Shown: positions 45,497 to 60,400 of the stretch, piece by piece
Numbering within the stretch: position 1 is the stretch's first letter
How the letters are laid out: each line of letters starts with the position of its first letter
Source: Phoronis australis
Lineage: Eukaryota; Phoronida; Phoronidae
Direction: 5' to 3'
DNA length: 64,000 nucleotides
Assembly (NCBI GenBank): GCA_002633005.1
Contig: NMRA01000259.1
Coordinates: forward strand, 419,840 to 483,839
Made by a program: the position numbers and the translations under genes
Notes under the pieces: generated by a model
Databases searched by the model: none
What the model was told of the DNA's origin: nothing
What the model saw: only the letters and a program-made list of their open reading frames with translations

Positions 45497-48400
45497 CTAG
45501 GTCTTCTCCATTCTGTACAAGTGATAGTCAACTTCCTGACGTAGTACGCCACTCAAGACGAACTCGGCATTAAATACACCTGAAAAACAAGATGAACAAC
45601 GAAAAATTTTAATCACGCAGGTTGTTGTTTTCAGTACTTGATATCGGTATCAAATAGACAACATTGTTATCCATAGGAGGAGCAATAATATGCAAGTATT
45701 CAATTCTACTGGAATAAGTTTCCTTAGAAAAAAATGATCTATTGCAAGTTCTACTGTTTTGAAGAGACGATAATGGCTTTTTACTTTCAGTGTGGATTTT
45801 AAATTTTTGGTATATTCAGTAAAACAGATACCACTTTTCGTGATGAGTAATTCCAGTAAACCATTTCATCAAACCACCACTTCAATAAGTCAATAAAATA
45901 CTTAGTTATTGTTTTGAAAAAGTACATGAACAGCTGATATTTATGAATATCATTGCATATTCTTTAGACATTGAAGTCTGCATCGTTCACACAATGTTCC
46001 GTGCCCAAACCTTGCACGTCACGTGCACAAAAACAAAAACACAAGATGAATTTATATTTTCCATTTACATCAATATCTTGCAACTTAAGTTCGTAACAAC
46101 AAACACAACAGTCTTCTGGCATGGGGACACCATCTCCTTAAAGAAGTTGGAAGGCATGTCCTTTTTGTAAACTAATTATGTAATGACATACTGTTACAAA
46201 TTCTACAGAATGCCTTGTGAACAACACTATTAACTTAAAGGAACATACCTATATTTTTAGCGAAATAGTCCTTGCACAAATGGATGTCGTTGTCAGTGGT
46301 GATGATGATATATGTCTGCTCACCCTACAATAGAATGTGAACATGTCGAAACGTGAAAAACCCAATGCTCACACAAGGCATTTCACAACACATTTTTTTC
46401 AAGCCCTAATATCTGAACACTCGATTGGTATGTAGCCATCAACTAGAATACTAACTACACACAAAATGCATTTTACAACACATTTTCAAGACAAAACATA
46501 CAAAGACTTACTGCATTTGAATTTCGACGAGGAAAAATATAAACCTAGTATTCAAGAGCAGCTCACTGGTTTATTCTCCCAACATTGTGCAACCTAAGCT
46601 TCCTTACACTGGGAAATGAACCTTCTTAATTTCCAATAAAAGCAACGTTGGGAGAATAGACAAGTAAATTAATTCACCTCGGTGATTGACAATGGCATTA
46701 TTCAGATCTTTTGTTCAGTTACGCACCAGAGATATTGGGAGCTTAAGCACATGCAGTGACTGCTCTCAGATGGCTGAAGATCAACTCTGTGGGTCTATAC
46801 TTACACTTTCAGAGGGTGCATTGGTGAATTGTCGAGAGGCCTACACCACATTAAGACTAAATGTACTGGGAATATATGTCTTGTAAATAAATGTCTTGAG
46901 GTCACAAATACAGTAAAACTCGCATACCGTATTCGAATATAACCGGACTGAGCAATTTTATGGGAGTAGGGTGAAATCTGAGATATACGAAGGACCAAGT
47001 GCACGCACTATGACAAGTGAAGAGCAGACACTATGACAACTGAAGTGCAGGGCATTGTCAAGAGTAAAATAACACATGCATGCCCGACTTATACCACTTT
47101 AATACAACCCATCAGGGCTTGGAATGAACAATGACGAAAAAAATTTCCAAGTGATGCATTGTTCCACAAATAGACATGAGTGAAAGAAATATTTTTTGTG
47201 TTGTAAAACTGAAATAAACGTTTTTGCATGTCAAATAAAATCAAAATAATGATAAAAAGAGGAAAAAAGAGGAAACGGATATCAATAAGAGGAAATCAGA
47301 ATAATCCTCTTAAAAGAGGAAAATACAAGTTCTCACCGTTGCATTTAGCTACAGTCAGCTAGCTGTTCTGCAACGTAATAGCTTGGAACAAATTTTGCAC
47401 AACATAAAATGCCTTCACCATGGAATAAGGTATACAACACTTGGTTATGACTAAAAGCACCAAAACATTTTCAGAAAGTCTGATCAAACGCTTCACGCAA
47501 CAAGAATCACTGAACAGACTATTCCCAACCTAATCAGATAGTGAAATATTGGAATATTCCTCTCACCTTCTCATTTTTGCCATTGGCCACTGTTCTAGCT
47601 GCTGGTTTGTTCTTGACCAGACGGCCTCCTGCATTCTCAATTACTTCCCTCATCACGCTACGTGACGGTTGCACACCAGGGGTCAAGTAAAATGTGAAGT
47701 TCTGCAAAGAGACATCAAATGCATGGATGCGTTTAAATAGACATGCAGCGCCACCTAGCTCATCTTCAAATGGAACACATTTTGAACTGCGTGAAAGCTT
47801 ACAAAAACGGCATATTCGTTTACTTGCATATCGATGGTTTGGCCAAAAACCAAAATTATCATTTGGACGTTTTAAATAGTGAATTATTCGACATCATATG
47901 CAGTTCAAGACGTAAGGTAGTGTATACAATCTTTCTTGTGCAAATGCTTTTGAATTTTACACACAAAGGAAGCCGACTGAAGTGTATAAAATTTGTTGTT
48001 TTCGAATATCGAGTTGCACCCACACAAGTAATGATTTTTCTCTTTCCGTCCCAAATACATTTTCCCTTAAATAAGTGACATTTCGAAGACTGTTTTTGTT
48101 AAAAGTCGAACTGCCTAATTCAAGACCTGGATTCCTACACAATGCATAATGCCCTCCACACAGATACAACAGCACTTACTGTAACTTCATAAACTTTACC
48201 TCAAACAATTTTCTGGATTTCGCACGAGTCAACGATTCTCGAATATTACAACCAAGCTGACCTTCACCTTTCTTGTCAGATAAAAGATAGCGGTCTTCAT
48301 CTGAAAGCACGATGGAATCTTGAACATTGAAATATTAGACTTTCTTAGTTACACACCAGGGCTGGCTTGCATAAAACTTCCGTAATGATAAGCACGTTTT

Positions 48401-51400
48401 GCGCGTGGTACACAAGTTTGGAATACCAGGGGAATAAGCACAGAACTGCCGAGGCAAATACTTTCTTTGAGAAAGACATTACCTACATGTTTAAAATATA
48501 GGAATGTGTCCCTTGACTTGAATTTTCACATAAGTATGACAAACCCTGCTAATGTATTAGCCAAGTGTGGTAGTGTTTACAACTCAACTGCAAAATCAAA
48601 CACACATTGCGTAGATGCAAGACGTGATTACGTGTGTTGCTTGCAATGCAAGACTTGCGTAATCTCGCTTTTCATAAGAAACATGCTCTAAAGAAGCAGC
48701 CCAGTAAAGCGATTGTAAAATATTACACAAACATATTACAAACTATGAATTCATACCATATTCACAAACCTTACCTAAAAATCTGCCTTGGGCGACACTG
48801 TCTTCAATCCAATCGCCGCCGACTATAAACCGGCAACAGCTGATGCATGTGAGAAACTTGACCGTTCTACACACCTGAGGGGCTATCAGGTGGGTGCACT
48901 CACTGGAACACGAGGCCAGCTCACCACCAAGCCTTCTCACCCCCTGCAATGAATTAATTCTATGTTAATTCTATGCATTCAATTGCCATTATAGTGGAGC
49001 CTGCTTAATGTCATACACTCAATCTAGACATAAATTATGATAATGAATGAAACTATTGACTTCTTCCCCTAGAGCTGAGCTGCGACCAGGCAAATGAATA
49101 AAGTTTGTCTTTAGATGGATAAATGAAGATGCTCAAGCTATACACAGTTAAGACTCGTTTTTGCTAATCTTAAAGGCAATTTAGGGAATTCGGCAATAAA
49201 ACATCATATTGTGAGGGTGAATTTACACAAGTTTAACCGGGACATTCTATTATCAAGTATAACATTAAATGAGCTCCACTGTATCACATTAAGTACTGCA
49301 CTAGGATAGGAGAGCTGGCTTGAACCCCCCTTATGTCAAAACACTTTTGATTTGGGACAGTCCTTAACTCATATCAGCAATGCTCTCAAGCAATAACAAC
49401 AGTCAGTTCCTCAAAAACCTCTGAACCACTTCCAATCTAAGTAAGGAACAAGTTGAAACTAGGTTTACAACACTAAGCAATCTAAGTAAGAAGTTTGATA
49501 GTATGCAGCACGTAAGTTTACAGAGCCCTTAATAGAAGAATGTTTGTTGCATTACATAGAGGTGATGTCAACCTAAAAGAATGTAACTTCACCCCCCAAG
49601 CCATCTAACGATTTTTCACTTATTAAACATCATCTAATGATTTTTCACTTATTAAACATCCTTCAAAAGTCATGTTGAACCACAATACTTCCATGGTATG
49701 ACTTAGTTTTATCAGAACTTTTATTTTGAATTCTTAATTACCAGCTCAGTTACCATCTGGGGTCTGTTTCATAAAAAATGACTTATGACTTATGACTTGG
49801 TCTTATGCTCAACACAACTATTTCGGAAAAAGTAATTAAATCTCACTAGAGCAAAAATGCTAGGACTGAGAACATACATACAATTGCTAATTACTGAGAT
49901 AATTTCTATAAATTATTTCTAGAGTTTGATGCACTCAAAAGTACTTCATGACTAAACCTTCAATTCGGTAATCGTGAAGTGGAAATTTAAGACCAAATCT
50001 CATCTTAAGTCAGCCCAAGAATCTCTCAATGTTTCTTCTTAGTAAAGGCTACAAATAACGTTAGAAAAAAAAACAGATAGATCCAGATCTCGTTCAAATG
50101 AAATCAGAATGTTTTATGCACAGTTCGAAATGTTGTTTGAAATCGTTTTCGAAATGTTTTACTTTGGCATAAGATGCTATAAAAAATTTGGATTTTGATT
50201 TTTGGTTGCAGCGAAAAATCATTAAAATCGAATACTACACCCTTTGTTCTAGCAGAAAACAATCCTACCTTCACCAAGTTAATTTCCATAGTTTTGAAGA
50301 AATTTGGCTAAATGTACAGACTTGTAGTTACAATTACTCAAAACCTTAAGCCTGGGATCTATCATACCGAGGAAAGGGTAATGTCAAGATCCAGAAACAA
50401 TACTGCTGAACGCACAACCATGTAAAGTGTATCTTGTACATTGACTATCATTTCCAGTTGGTAACAAAGCACAAAATATCAGACTGTGATGCAGTCTTAG
50501 GAACTTCAGTGACTGCAAACTAGACAGACCATTATCACTAATTTGAGTAGGACAGTCCATCAAAAGAGTGAAAACAGAAAAACGAGAGCGCTCGGAGGAG
50601 CGACACTTGGCGGAACTAATCGAAAAGACGACGATGAGGGAGACGACGACAATCAAGACGATCACTGCGGCAATTATGAATAACACGATAACACGATAAC
50701 ATTCATGTGACTAGCGAAGAAATCAAATAGAGAGCAGACAATCAACTACAATAAAGAACAATAGATGGCCCAGCATGACGGACGAGTCATGTCTGTTCCC
50801 ACATTCTAAAATAGGTGGCGCTATGTGACAGTCTGCAAAGCAAAGTTATGTTTACAATAANNNNNNNNNNNNNNNNNNNNNNNNNNNNNNNNNNNNNNNN
50901 NNNNNNNNNNNNNNNNNNNNNNNNNNNNNNNNNNNNNNNNNNNNNNNNNNNNNNNNNNNNNNNNNNNNNNNNNNNNNNNNNNNNNNNNNNNNNNNNNNNN
51001 NNNNNNNNNNNNNNNNNNNNNNNNNNNNNNNNNNNNNNNNNNNNNNNNNNNNNNNNNNNNNNNNNNNNNNNNNNNNNNNNNNNNNNNNNNNNNNNNNNNN
51101 NNNNNNNNNNNNNNNNNNNNNNNNNNNNNNNNNNNNNNNNNNNNNNNNNNNNNNNNNNNNNNNNNNNNNNNNNNNNNNNNNNNNNNNNNNNNNNNNNNNN
51201 NNNNNNNNNNNNNNNNNNNNNNNNNNNNNNNNNNNNNNNNNNNNNNNNNNNNNNNNNNNNNNNNNNNNNNNNNNNNNNNNNNNNNNNNNNNNNNNNNNNN
51301 NNNNNNNNNNNNNNNNNNNNNNNNNNNNNNNNNNNNNNNNNNNNNNNNNNNNNNNNNNNNNNNNNNNNNNNNNNNNNNNNNNNNNNNNNNNNNNNNNNNN

Positions 51401-54400
51401 NNNNNNNNNNNNNNNNNNNNNNNNNNNNNNNNNNNNNNNNNNNNNNNNAAGGAATCCACATGCAAAAATTCACGTCATTTGCTCTTCCCATAAAAAATGC
51501 GACACCAGAGCGATTGAAACCGTGTGAACATGCCCCACAGCCGCCATCTTGAAGGTGACTTCCGGTTCAATAATTTTTTATAAAAGCTTATTAGACTCAA
51601 CAAACACGTGACCAGTTTGAAAGTGATTGGTTTGCAACTGCGCCCTCTACAGGAGAAAACGTTTTTAGCCATATTTCGGGGTGCGCATGCACCACGTCCA
51701 ATATTTCCGCCATTTTTAACTGGAAGTTAACGATTTTCTGCACAATTGTAGCACATGCGTTCTAGTATATTCGTACCGATTTTCAGCCATGTAGGTCGAA
51801 AAATGCGGCCTCTACGAGTATTTGACTGTGAAATCTGATACAAAATGACCGCCACGTCCGCCATTTTGTATCCGATCATGACCAAAAACAATAGCGTTCC
51901 AGTGATTCCCGATCTACATGTTGTGTGCAAATTTCGTGAAAATCGGACCAGAATTGCGACCTGTAGAGAGCGAACAAAAAAAAAAAAAAAAAAAACTTGC
52001 TGTCAGAGCAACATACTTGGCGGAATTCTTCCGCCAAGTAAAAAACATCTCGAAATGTTAGGCAACTTTTGTCACAACGCCATCAGCTAACGTGTATGGG
52101 CGTGAAATCCCATGTAGTTTGCTGAACAAGGACTTGCAGTTTGCTAAGGACTGTCGATCACGATGTAACTTGCCTTATGATTGACAAACAACACTGCTCA
52201 ACTTTCACAATAATACACAACGCAAGAAAATACCTCTAAATGTTTTTCAGTTTCCTTTGCCGATAGACCAGTAATCATAATCTTGGGCGAGGGGAACTCG
52301 CTGGTTTTTAAAGATGGAAGTTCCACATCGGGCACCATTCTGAAACGGACCATAACGTGGTAAGTGACAAGGAGGTAAATATTTATCAATAAGTGAAAAT
52401 CTCAAGTTGGTTTCCCAGCATGCACTTGGTCTTTACCAAACAAGTGCGAAGACACGCAGATGTTATCGTTTTATACAAGTACATCACTTACAAAAATACA
52501 CACCACCTATAGACATGTACACACGCTCTCAGTACAGAAATGGTTGCTTGTAGACAGTAGTTACACTAATACTGTTTCACTGTAATGCACAAACAGAGGT
52601 TGTCATAACATTTCAACTCTAATCAATAAACAGCTCAACGTAATCACAAGTCCAATCACTCTTAAGGTAACACAGCATCCCAGTTTCACACAATTTTAAC
52701 GGCGCAAGTCAATTTTGTTTAATTTTGCACAAAAATCACCTTGTAAAATTAGGGTTTATTTCCTGTGGTCGACACGGAGCTCATAGGTTTTTTGGTTTAA
52801 TGGAATGAAAATGCTTCGTTCTTATTTTATCTATTTTTGACCCGCCAAATCTGTACTTAAAGGAACACCATCACTTTTGAGTCCAAAAATCAGTATTTTA
52901 CGATATTGAAAGGGATAACTTAGAGCACAGCTTTAAAACGACAAAATATGTTGTTTTTGTGATTGTATTATAAATTATAAATTCTCACCATTGTATGCCA
53001 GGGTGGTGACTTTACCATTTAAATGTACGTAAAATACGTCTGCTATTTAATGCGTGAGATTTGCTTATGATAGAGCATTCAGCTGCTACTCCGGAGTTAG
53101 TAGGTTCAATTTCGCACTATTGATAATTTCTGTAAAGTTACTTTTCTCAAAAATACCGTCATTTTAATATAAGTAAATTGGCTATGGAAATGAACAAGAG
53201 ATTTAAAAATGGCCAAACATTCATATTTTCTGGAGAGGTTTCAGCAAAATCATCTAAGTTCACAGAAATCGCATTAACTAATAGCTATTCAGTAAAACTG
53301 ATGCAAAGATGTCAATTCTTGAGGGCAAGATTTTACAAGTTAACTGTCCTTCAGCAATCATGAGAGCAAATGAAATTAAAATTTAATTATCAGTTCTACC
53401 TTGCTTTCTTTGGCTCAGGAAAACTCTGGCTTGCATCGACTGGGGACTTCCTTTTGTTGCTCTCGGCCTCTGCTGGCGAATTCTTCACCGACGAAGGAGT
53501 GAATTTCTGGAACAAATTTTTTTCTTTTCATTATTTTAGGAAAATATTAAACCAAAATACCTTTAACTATGAAAGCACTAATAATTATCATCAATTATCA
53601 AGTATGTTTACAGACTAGAACATAATGTAGGAAAAATGTTTGAAATCAGAGAAGCATTCAGTAGCATTAACCACTTCCACGACACTTGTAACCAGAAACC
53701 TTGGCATAAACAACGAAAATGGGAAGAATTTTGTGTTACTTACCGTTTCCTACTACAATTTAACGTTCAACAGTAGCCATACAATCGTGGCAGTGATGGC
53801 CATTTTTCTACTGTCAGCCATAACCAGGTGTGAACATAAAAGTGAAATCCTAGCACAGTCTTTGGCAACACCAGAGGAATCTTGCATGATATCAACAAAC
53901 GTGCTAGATCTAGAACACACTCCTGCTAAGAAACAAATGGACTCACCTTCCAGGATTCCTTTGGCACTTTAACAGGAACACGCCAACCATCTAAATGAAA
54001 ATTCACACTTCTCAGTTATTAACATCTGAAGACCAGTGAATTTCTAAAGACAATAGCTTTACGCAATAATGGAAAATGGACTGAATTCACAGAATCTGAT
54101 TTCTTCTCAACGAACATAATGATTCCACAAGAGCCTTATTTAGAACACAGCAAGATTAATCTTAACAGTCACACAATCTGCGAAATTTTAGTACTTGCCA
54201 AAGTAGTTCTGTATTCATTGTAGGAGCTTAGTTTTCAACCCAACAGTATAGCAATTTGCAGAAAAAATTGAAATTCATTGAACTACATAGAAGCTATGGC
54301 AAAAAAGATTAAAAAAATTACTGTACATAGCAGATATTAAATAATAAAGCAACAACTCACTAAGCCATGGCTGAACCTGCACGGGGTCCACTTTGAACTC

Positions 54401-57400
54401 CTCCTCGCCAAGTGAGAACATCTGATATTTGAGCGGAATGTTGGCCTTCAGCGCCACCAGGGAGCCCGTCACAATGTCTGTGAGCCACCTGGTATTAACG
54501 ACAGGAATCCTCCACTCGTTGGCTTTCTGGTACTTAGCACCCTCTGTCCTGAACATTTCAATGTTATTATTATTACTTTTATTTATTTGCATAAATATAC
54601 CTGAAAAGACCTTGTAAACAACCACAAAAGAGAACTGAATGTCTCTTCTAAAGTCAATGCCATTACTCAACTACCCCAATTTTCGGTTAATTAGCTATTG
54701 ATATTTCAATATTGTAATTAAATCATTACGGATGTAATCTGTTACTCAAGTACTGGTGTTCCGCCCTAACTCCCATCATTACAACTATACCATGGTGGAG
54801 TTCATTTTTGTTGTAAAACTTAAAAAAATAAAATTCCACTTTTCTACCACAATGTATGTGCTTAATAACAGTAGAACAAAGCATACTTTTCACACAGCAG
54901 CACGGGGTTGGCCGTCGTCATGTTGCCATATGTGTGTACTAAAAACTGAATAAAGGTAGAACAAAGCCTACTTTTTGTACAGCACACAGTGTTAGCCCTC
55001 GTCAAGCAGCCATATCACGTGTACTAAAAACTGAATAAAGGTAGAGCAAAGCCTACTTTTTGCACAGCAGCACGGTGTTGGCCCTCGTCATGTAGCCAGT
55101 GTATTTGGCACCAATCAGCTGAACCATCTGTTTCACTTTCACTCGCTCTTCCTCTTCATAACCAGACACAGCAATCACCTACACGTTCAGAAAGTTAATG
55201 CAAATGACAAGTCACACATTACAGACATCTGTTTTACGAATATTTCCAGACCAGAGAGGTTTTTGAATGCAGAGAGATATGCATCTGTTCTACCCTACTG
55301 AGGCTAGTCTTTAGTGACAACACTTCTTCTCAGCTCCAGACATTTTCATCCAAGTAAGATTCAAGACAAGGCCAGTTTTATAGAAATAAGTGAATTTGTG
55401 AAAGTTACATGTTCTGACTTTTTGGCAAAAAATGATGGTGCACAGGGCTTTAAGATTAACGACTTTATACAAAAACAAGTCAAGTACAAAAAGAACAACC
55501 GGTTAATACATAACAAACCCAATAGGGGGCGATACCTGATCTTTGCCTGGCTTGAAATCTGTATACAGTGAGGGGAAGTGAAGTGCCTGCCAGGGAGGAC
55601 ACATCTTTCGTTGAACTAGTACATCATTTAGCCAAAAGGCGGTGACCACTCGCTTATTGTCTCTGATCGCCTGAAACGAAGAAGAACCTACATGAAGCTC
55701 CGACAGGTTCTAAGTTTTGGACAAAGAAGGAAACATTACAGAACTTTCGGATTCTTAAATCAATGATAAAATAAGTAGAAGTGTGCAGCAATTAGTTTTA
55801 AGCAGGTGACTTGGGCGCCAGAAAAGCCAACAGAGTGTGACCAAACACCACTCTGTTGCTCATAGAATGTGTGTGCACAGACTCACCATTTGGTAGACAT
55901 CACTCTTCTGGTGCTCACACAGGATATGAGTCACTCTGTTGGAGTAGGAAGGATCCACAATGCCACCATGCTGTTCTATGACCTGCAACAACGAGCAGAG
56001 AAAGTGAAATGTTACGTCCCAAACCTGACAAGTGAACCAAATAGCTGAATACAACTAGACTAGTCAACTTTTCTTCAAAATTGTATAGTTCCAAGCTACA
56101 TTTTCCGATTACTGATCATGATTGTCCATATAAGTTGGCTAGAACTACACGGCTTTGCTGAGTTCTTGACGACAAGGAATTCTAGCGCACGGTATTTTTC
56201 TACTATCTCAATAAAGCTGTCAGCCACATTCCCGCAAAAGGCCAGCCTCCAGGAAGCATGAAAGGCTCACAATCAGTAATTCAGGGGATTTCATCTACGG
56301 CGCTGCTGTCGTTTTTTTTCAAATGCATTATGGGACAGTTAACATCTTGTAACATTGGGTGACATCACTTGGTGACTTGAGATCAATATCACGGAAAATT
56401 ATGGCACTTGTCACTTCAGCAGATTATAATTGATGCGAATTTGACTAAATAAAAATCATACAAATGCATTGAATACATAGAATTTTAGCAAATCTGCATG
56501 AAAGGTTTTTTGAGGCGCGGGCCATTCAATCATGTCACCGGCTAAAACACGTGTTCCAGTCTCTAGAAACTCACACGAATACAACATTACGTCTGATTTC
56601 ATAAGACCTTACCATGCATTACAAGTGATGCTCAGGATTACCCCAGATTTACTCGCTAAATTCTTGCGTACAGGAAACAAAAACCAGGTTAATACAAGTC
56701 TCCAGCAGGTGTTTACGGGCCGACAACTGTCCCACAATGCATTACAAAAATGACTATGAGTGTCAGAAAATTTTTGCCCGAATTGAGATGTACCCACCGC
56801 TGCTCTGATCGGAGACTTTCGGGTAGCAATGAGGAATGATAACAAGAGACCAGTGACTCACATCGCCACCTAGCTGTACCAGGAACTACAACTTCGCAGA
56901 GGATAGCATAGGGGAACAGTTTGACTTTGTGAAAAGACCCTTATGCAGTGCATGCGATTAGGCGTGGTGTCTTTTAAACAAAAGTTACTAAGCACCTCTA
57001 TGTCCTCTAGAGGGCACTAACGTCTGGTCCCATATGATCAGTAACCATGTTGCTATCTGAAAATCTCTTATTTACTCACAGCTAGAATCAGAGTGTATTG
57101 TACAAGAGCCAGTTTCAATAAAAGTATACTTAGAAGCTGGAGAGGTGAGGGGCAGAGCAGGCAGCGAGGGGGAGGCGTAGTGAAGGTTGGGTGGGGGGAG
57201 GGGGAGTAAAGGCGGGGTAGCAAGAACTAAATTTTTTATCTCAACCATAACTCATGCTCCGTTTCTCAATTTGAAGCGAAATCAAGAAGTTGGAAGCTTT
57301 TTCTAGAATTCTGAAGCCCAACATAAGAATGCATACTCACTAGCTGCCAAATTTCCAGTTCTTTTCTGGTCAGGCTCTTAGGGTAGTCTGTTATATAAAA

Positions 57401-60400
57401 GATACAACCGAGAAGGCACAACTCACCGGGTACTGCAAAGGAAACAAATGAACACTGTTTACCATCTTACGACAGGTAAGCGTTATGGCAACATCCTTAA
57501 TGTGACATTATCAGCAAGGAAAAATCTTTCTGTGAGATCAGCCCAAACGCAGACTCCCAACTTGGAACCCTCGCGTCCCAGACAAATGCTCTGCTGACTG
57601 AGCTAAATTCCACTCGATATATGTCAGAGAGCGTGAGCCAACTGGAAAAGTCACTTGTCCGGATTTCTGCTTATGTCTGGCAGACAACAGTGAGAATGGA
57701 CGAGTTATAAAAAAATTACAAAAAACGGCAAATTTTATTTTGTTTTATAGCTCTGGTCATAGCTATAACTTCAACAATGATATATAAAACTTTCTTGTCT
57801 CTTTAAATCGTATCAGTACGATCTCGAAAACACAACTAAAACGGAGTAAGAACCAACAAAATGTAGTACAATCTGAGTAAGAACCTGTGGACGGTCGTTG
57901 TACCTTTAATTGATGTTTGGTAGCAATGAAAGCATGGTTATTATGGCAGCCCTAAATAGGCACGTTCTCACAGCACCTTTTCAGATTCTGATTATTTACA
58001 GATGTACACTGCTGTCGTGTTGATCAACATTTTAAGGTACAGTACTGTTATTCATATTTTAATGTTGCGCGATGGAGTTGCATTGCCTACACAAAAAGTT
58101 GACAAGCTAGGAAACACTTAGTGGTCTAGCTTATGAAAATCAGATCAACCACACACACGCAAATTTAGTTGATCATGATTTCATATCAACCATTTCTGTA
58201 AATAAAAACAAATAATGCGATATGATGTATTGGCTTATACGCATTCATACTGAGGGTAGATCTAATATACCATGGAAAGGTTCATCATCTTTCACTTAAA
58301 TGATTCCTTATCCCCGAACAGTGATAAATGATCAACAAAGGTTTTCCATGAACGATGATCAGACTGATGATCATTTATCATCATCTTGACTAATCATATC
58401 AACCCAAATGGGCGTGTCCAATGCTCTTTTATACCCCATGATGAGTTGAATATGGGAAACACCCATTTGTACGCGACAACAAAGTCGTGATGCAATACAT
58501 GATAATCTGGCAGAAAGGAGAGTGAACAAACTCACTAATCCTGCAAATGACTTCTCATAATTACCTCGGTCCACTTCATCATGGCCGTAGTACCTCGGCT
58601 CATCAGACATCTTGTTCTGATATTGGTTAGGACGGTTAGTGGAGCGTGGCGACCGTGTGATGGAGCTCATGATTTGCTGGATCTGAAGAATGCGAAGGAT
58701 TGAAATGACTTAATATTAGTAAATCCTTAACGAGGTGACGAATGCTAGGTCCAGTTTCTGCAGTGGGAACAAAACGAGATGGGAAGTGGCTAGTGCTGCT
58801 TATTCATACAGTTGGTTAACTGCCTTTCTCATGGAGACAACTACATGAGTGCGGCAGTAACAAATTGAATCCAAGACGATTCAGTTGAGAGCCCACTACA
58901 CCAACCACTGAACTATGTAGCTACAACAATGAGCAGTGGGTAAATATTACAGACAACCAACTTGGGAAACTTGTCAGAAAGTGGTGAAAATTTCTCAAAG
59001 GTTTGGAACAATTTGAAACACAGAGACTTTTTAGTTAGTGTAAAGATATTTCTGGAAGTTAGCCACCATTAATTTGTCAGCTGGCAGGCGCACTGGGACA
59101 GGTTTAACTCTGCTTTTTGTGAAGAAGTGACATATTCAACTCTCCAAGCTCATTCTCATTAATGCACCTACAGAAATGATCAAAAACTGAATGCCATCAT
59201 TTGACACATGAGAACTGAAAAACGCTATCCTTATGAGCTAAAAATTTGCAAACAACTTCTTGTTTTTCGTACTGGTTTTAAAGAGACCGAGAGTTCACTA
59301 CCATAGTTCACTGGAAGAGATGCCTGAAACACGTAATCCTTAATTTTCAAACAAGGTGAATTGATTGTACAAAATGTTGTCAAAACCATTAGAAAAGTTC
59401 TTCCGACTTACTTTATTTTGCTTCACAGGAGCTGCCGAGTCCTCCGCACCATTCGTGATATTCCTCAGCGTTCGTGCACCAGTTGGCGTGTTACTACGAG
59501 AGTTGTTCCGAGATGTTTTTTGGGTGCCTGTTGGTGTTGTGCTTCTAACCGGTGAGTTACTCGCGCCTCCACCTCTCGGAGACATTTTCCCAGTAGGTGG
59601 CCCAGAACTGAGAGCAGGAGGCGTGTTTCTGGGTGGAGTGGAGACACCTTGAGGCAGGTTCACAGGCATAGGAGGTACATTTCCTGGGGGAATATTGGAT
59701 GGTGGCATGCTACGTGGGGGCATACCAGGAGAGGGGAAGCGAGCACGTGGCATAAACCCTGGCGCCCTCTGTTGCTGCTGCTGCATGCCGACTGGGTGAA
59801 ACTGGGAATGCCGCGGCCCCTGGAACATCATACCTTGAGGGGGGGCAACACCGGGCGCAGACATGTTGGGAGCCATATGGGGTGGAAAAGGTGGTTGTGG
59901 ACCGACACCACGCGGTCCAGACATCACGTGTTGGGGTAACGAAATCGGTGGTCGCTGATGCATGCCCATGACAGGGCCCTCTGGTGATTCTGGAACCGAG
60001 CCGACTGAGTGTTGGATGCGATTGTTCACCATTCGAGCAATAGCTTCCCTCGCAGCCAAGTTTTCGGGTCTAGGAGGCATGCCCATGGTCTTGAGTGTGG
60101 ACTGGTCCATTTGTGGAAAGTGGGGATGATTGAGTGGAGTACGTGGCGATCCAGAAAGAGGTTGGCTTGCAGCCGCTGAGTGAGGTGGAAGATGTGGGGA
60201 TCGAAGATGCCCTTGATGCACGGCTTGATTAGGAGCAAAGAAACGGGGACCGCCCATGAGCTGTGTGTGGTACTGGGCTGGCACAGGGATTTGGTCGACG
60301 GGCCCTTGGGGTTGTTGAACAGGATGGGTGGAAGAGACAGGGGTGGGAGGCTTGGGGGGTGGAGGGGGCGTGGGTTCCTTGGGTGGGGTCAATATCAACA

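Larger units (their letters stand above)
48944..52233. other. Largest PAXIP1 intron, with assembly gap
   Basis: Intron between exons 13 and 14. It holds a 28-bp tandem pair (about 49602-49660, ATGATTTTTCACTTATTAAA), the N gap, and a retroposon-like stretch (51536-52040). The 100-aa minus frame at 50384-50686 starts with an isoleucine/valine run and is not supported otherwise. Confidence 0.6.

Noticed and set aside
50787-51552. Frames of 214-245 aa across the N gap
   Set aside because: Almost entirely unknown bases.
57545-57616. Functional tRNA gene
   Set aside because: A and B boxes are visible but the arms do not fold cleanly; a SINE or relic is more likely.
59305-59330. Possible 22-base microexon between PAXIP1 exons 4 and 5
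   Set aside because: It has AG and GT borders but would break the frame; exons 4 and 5 join in phase without it.
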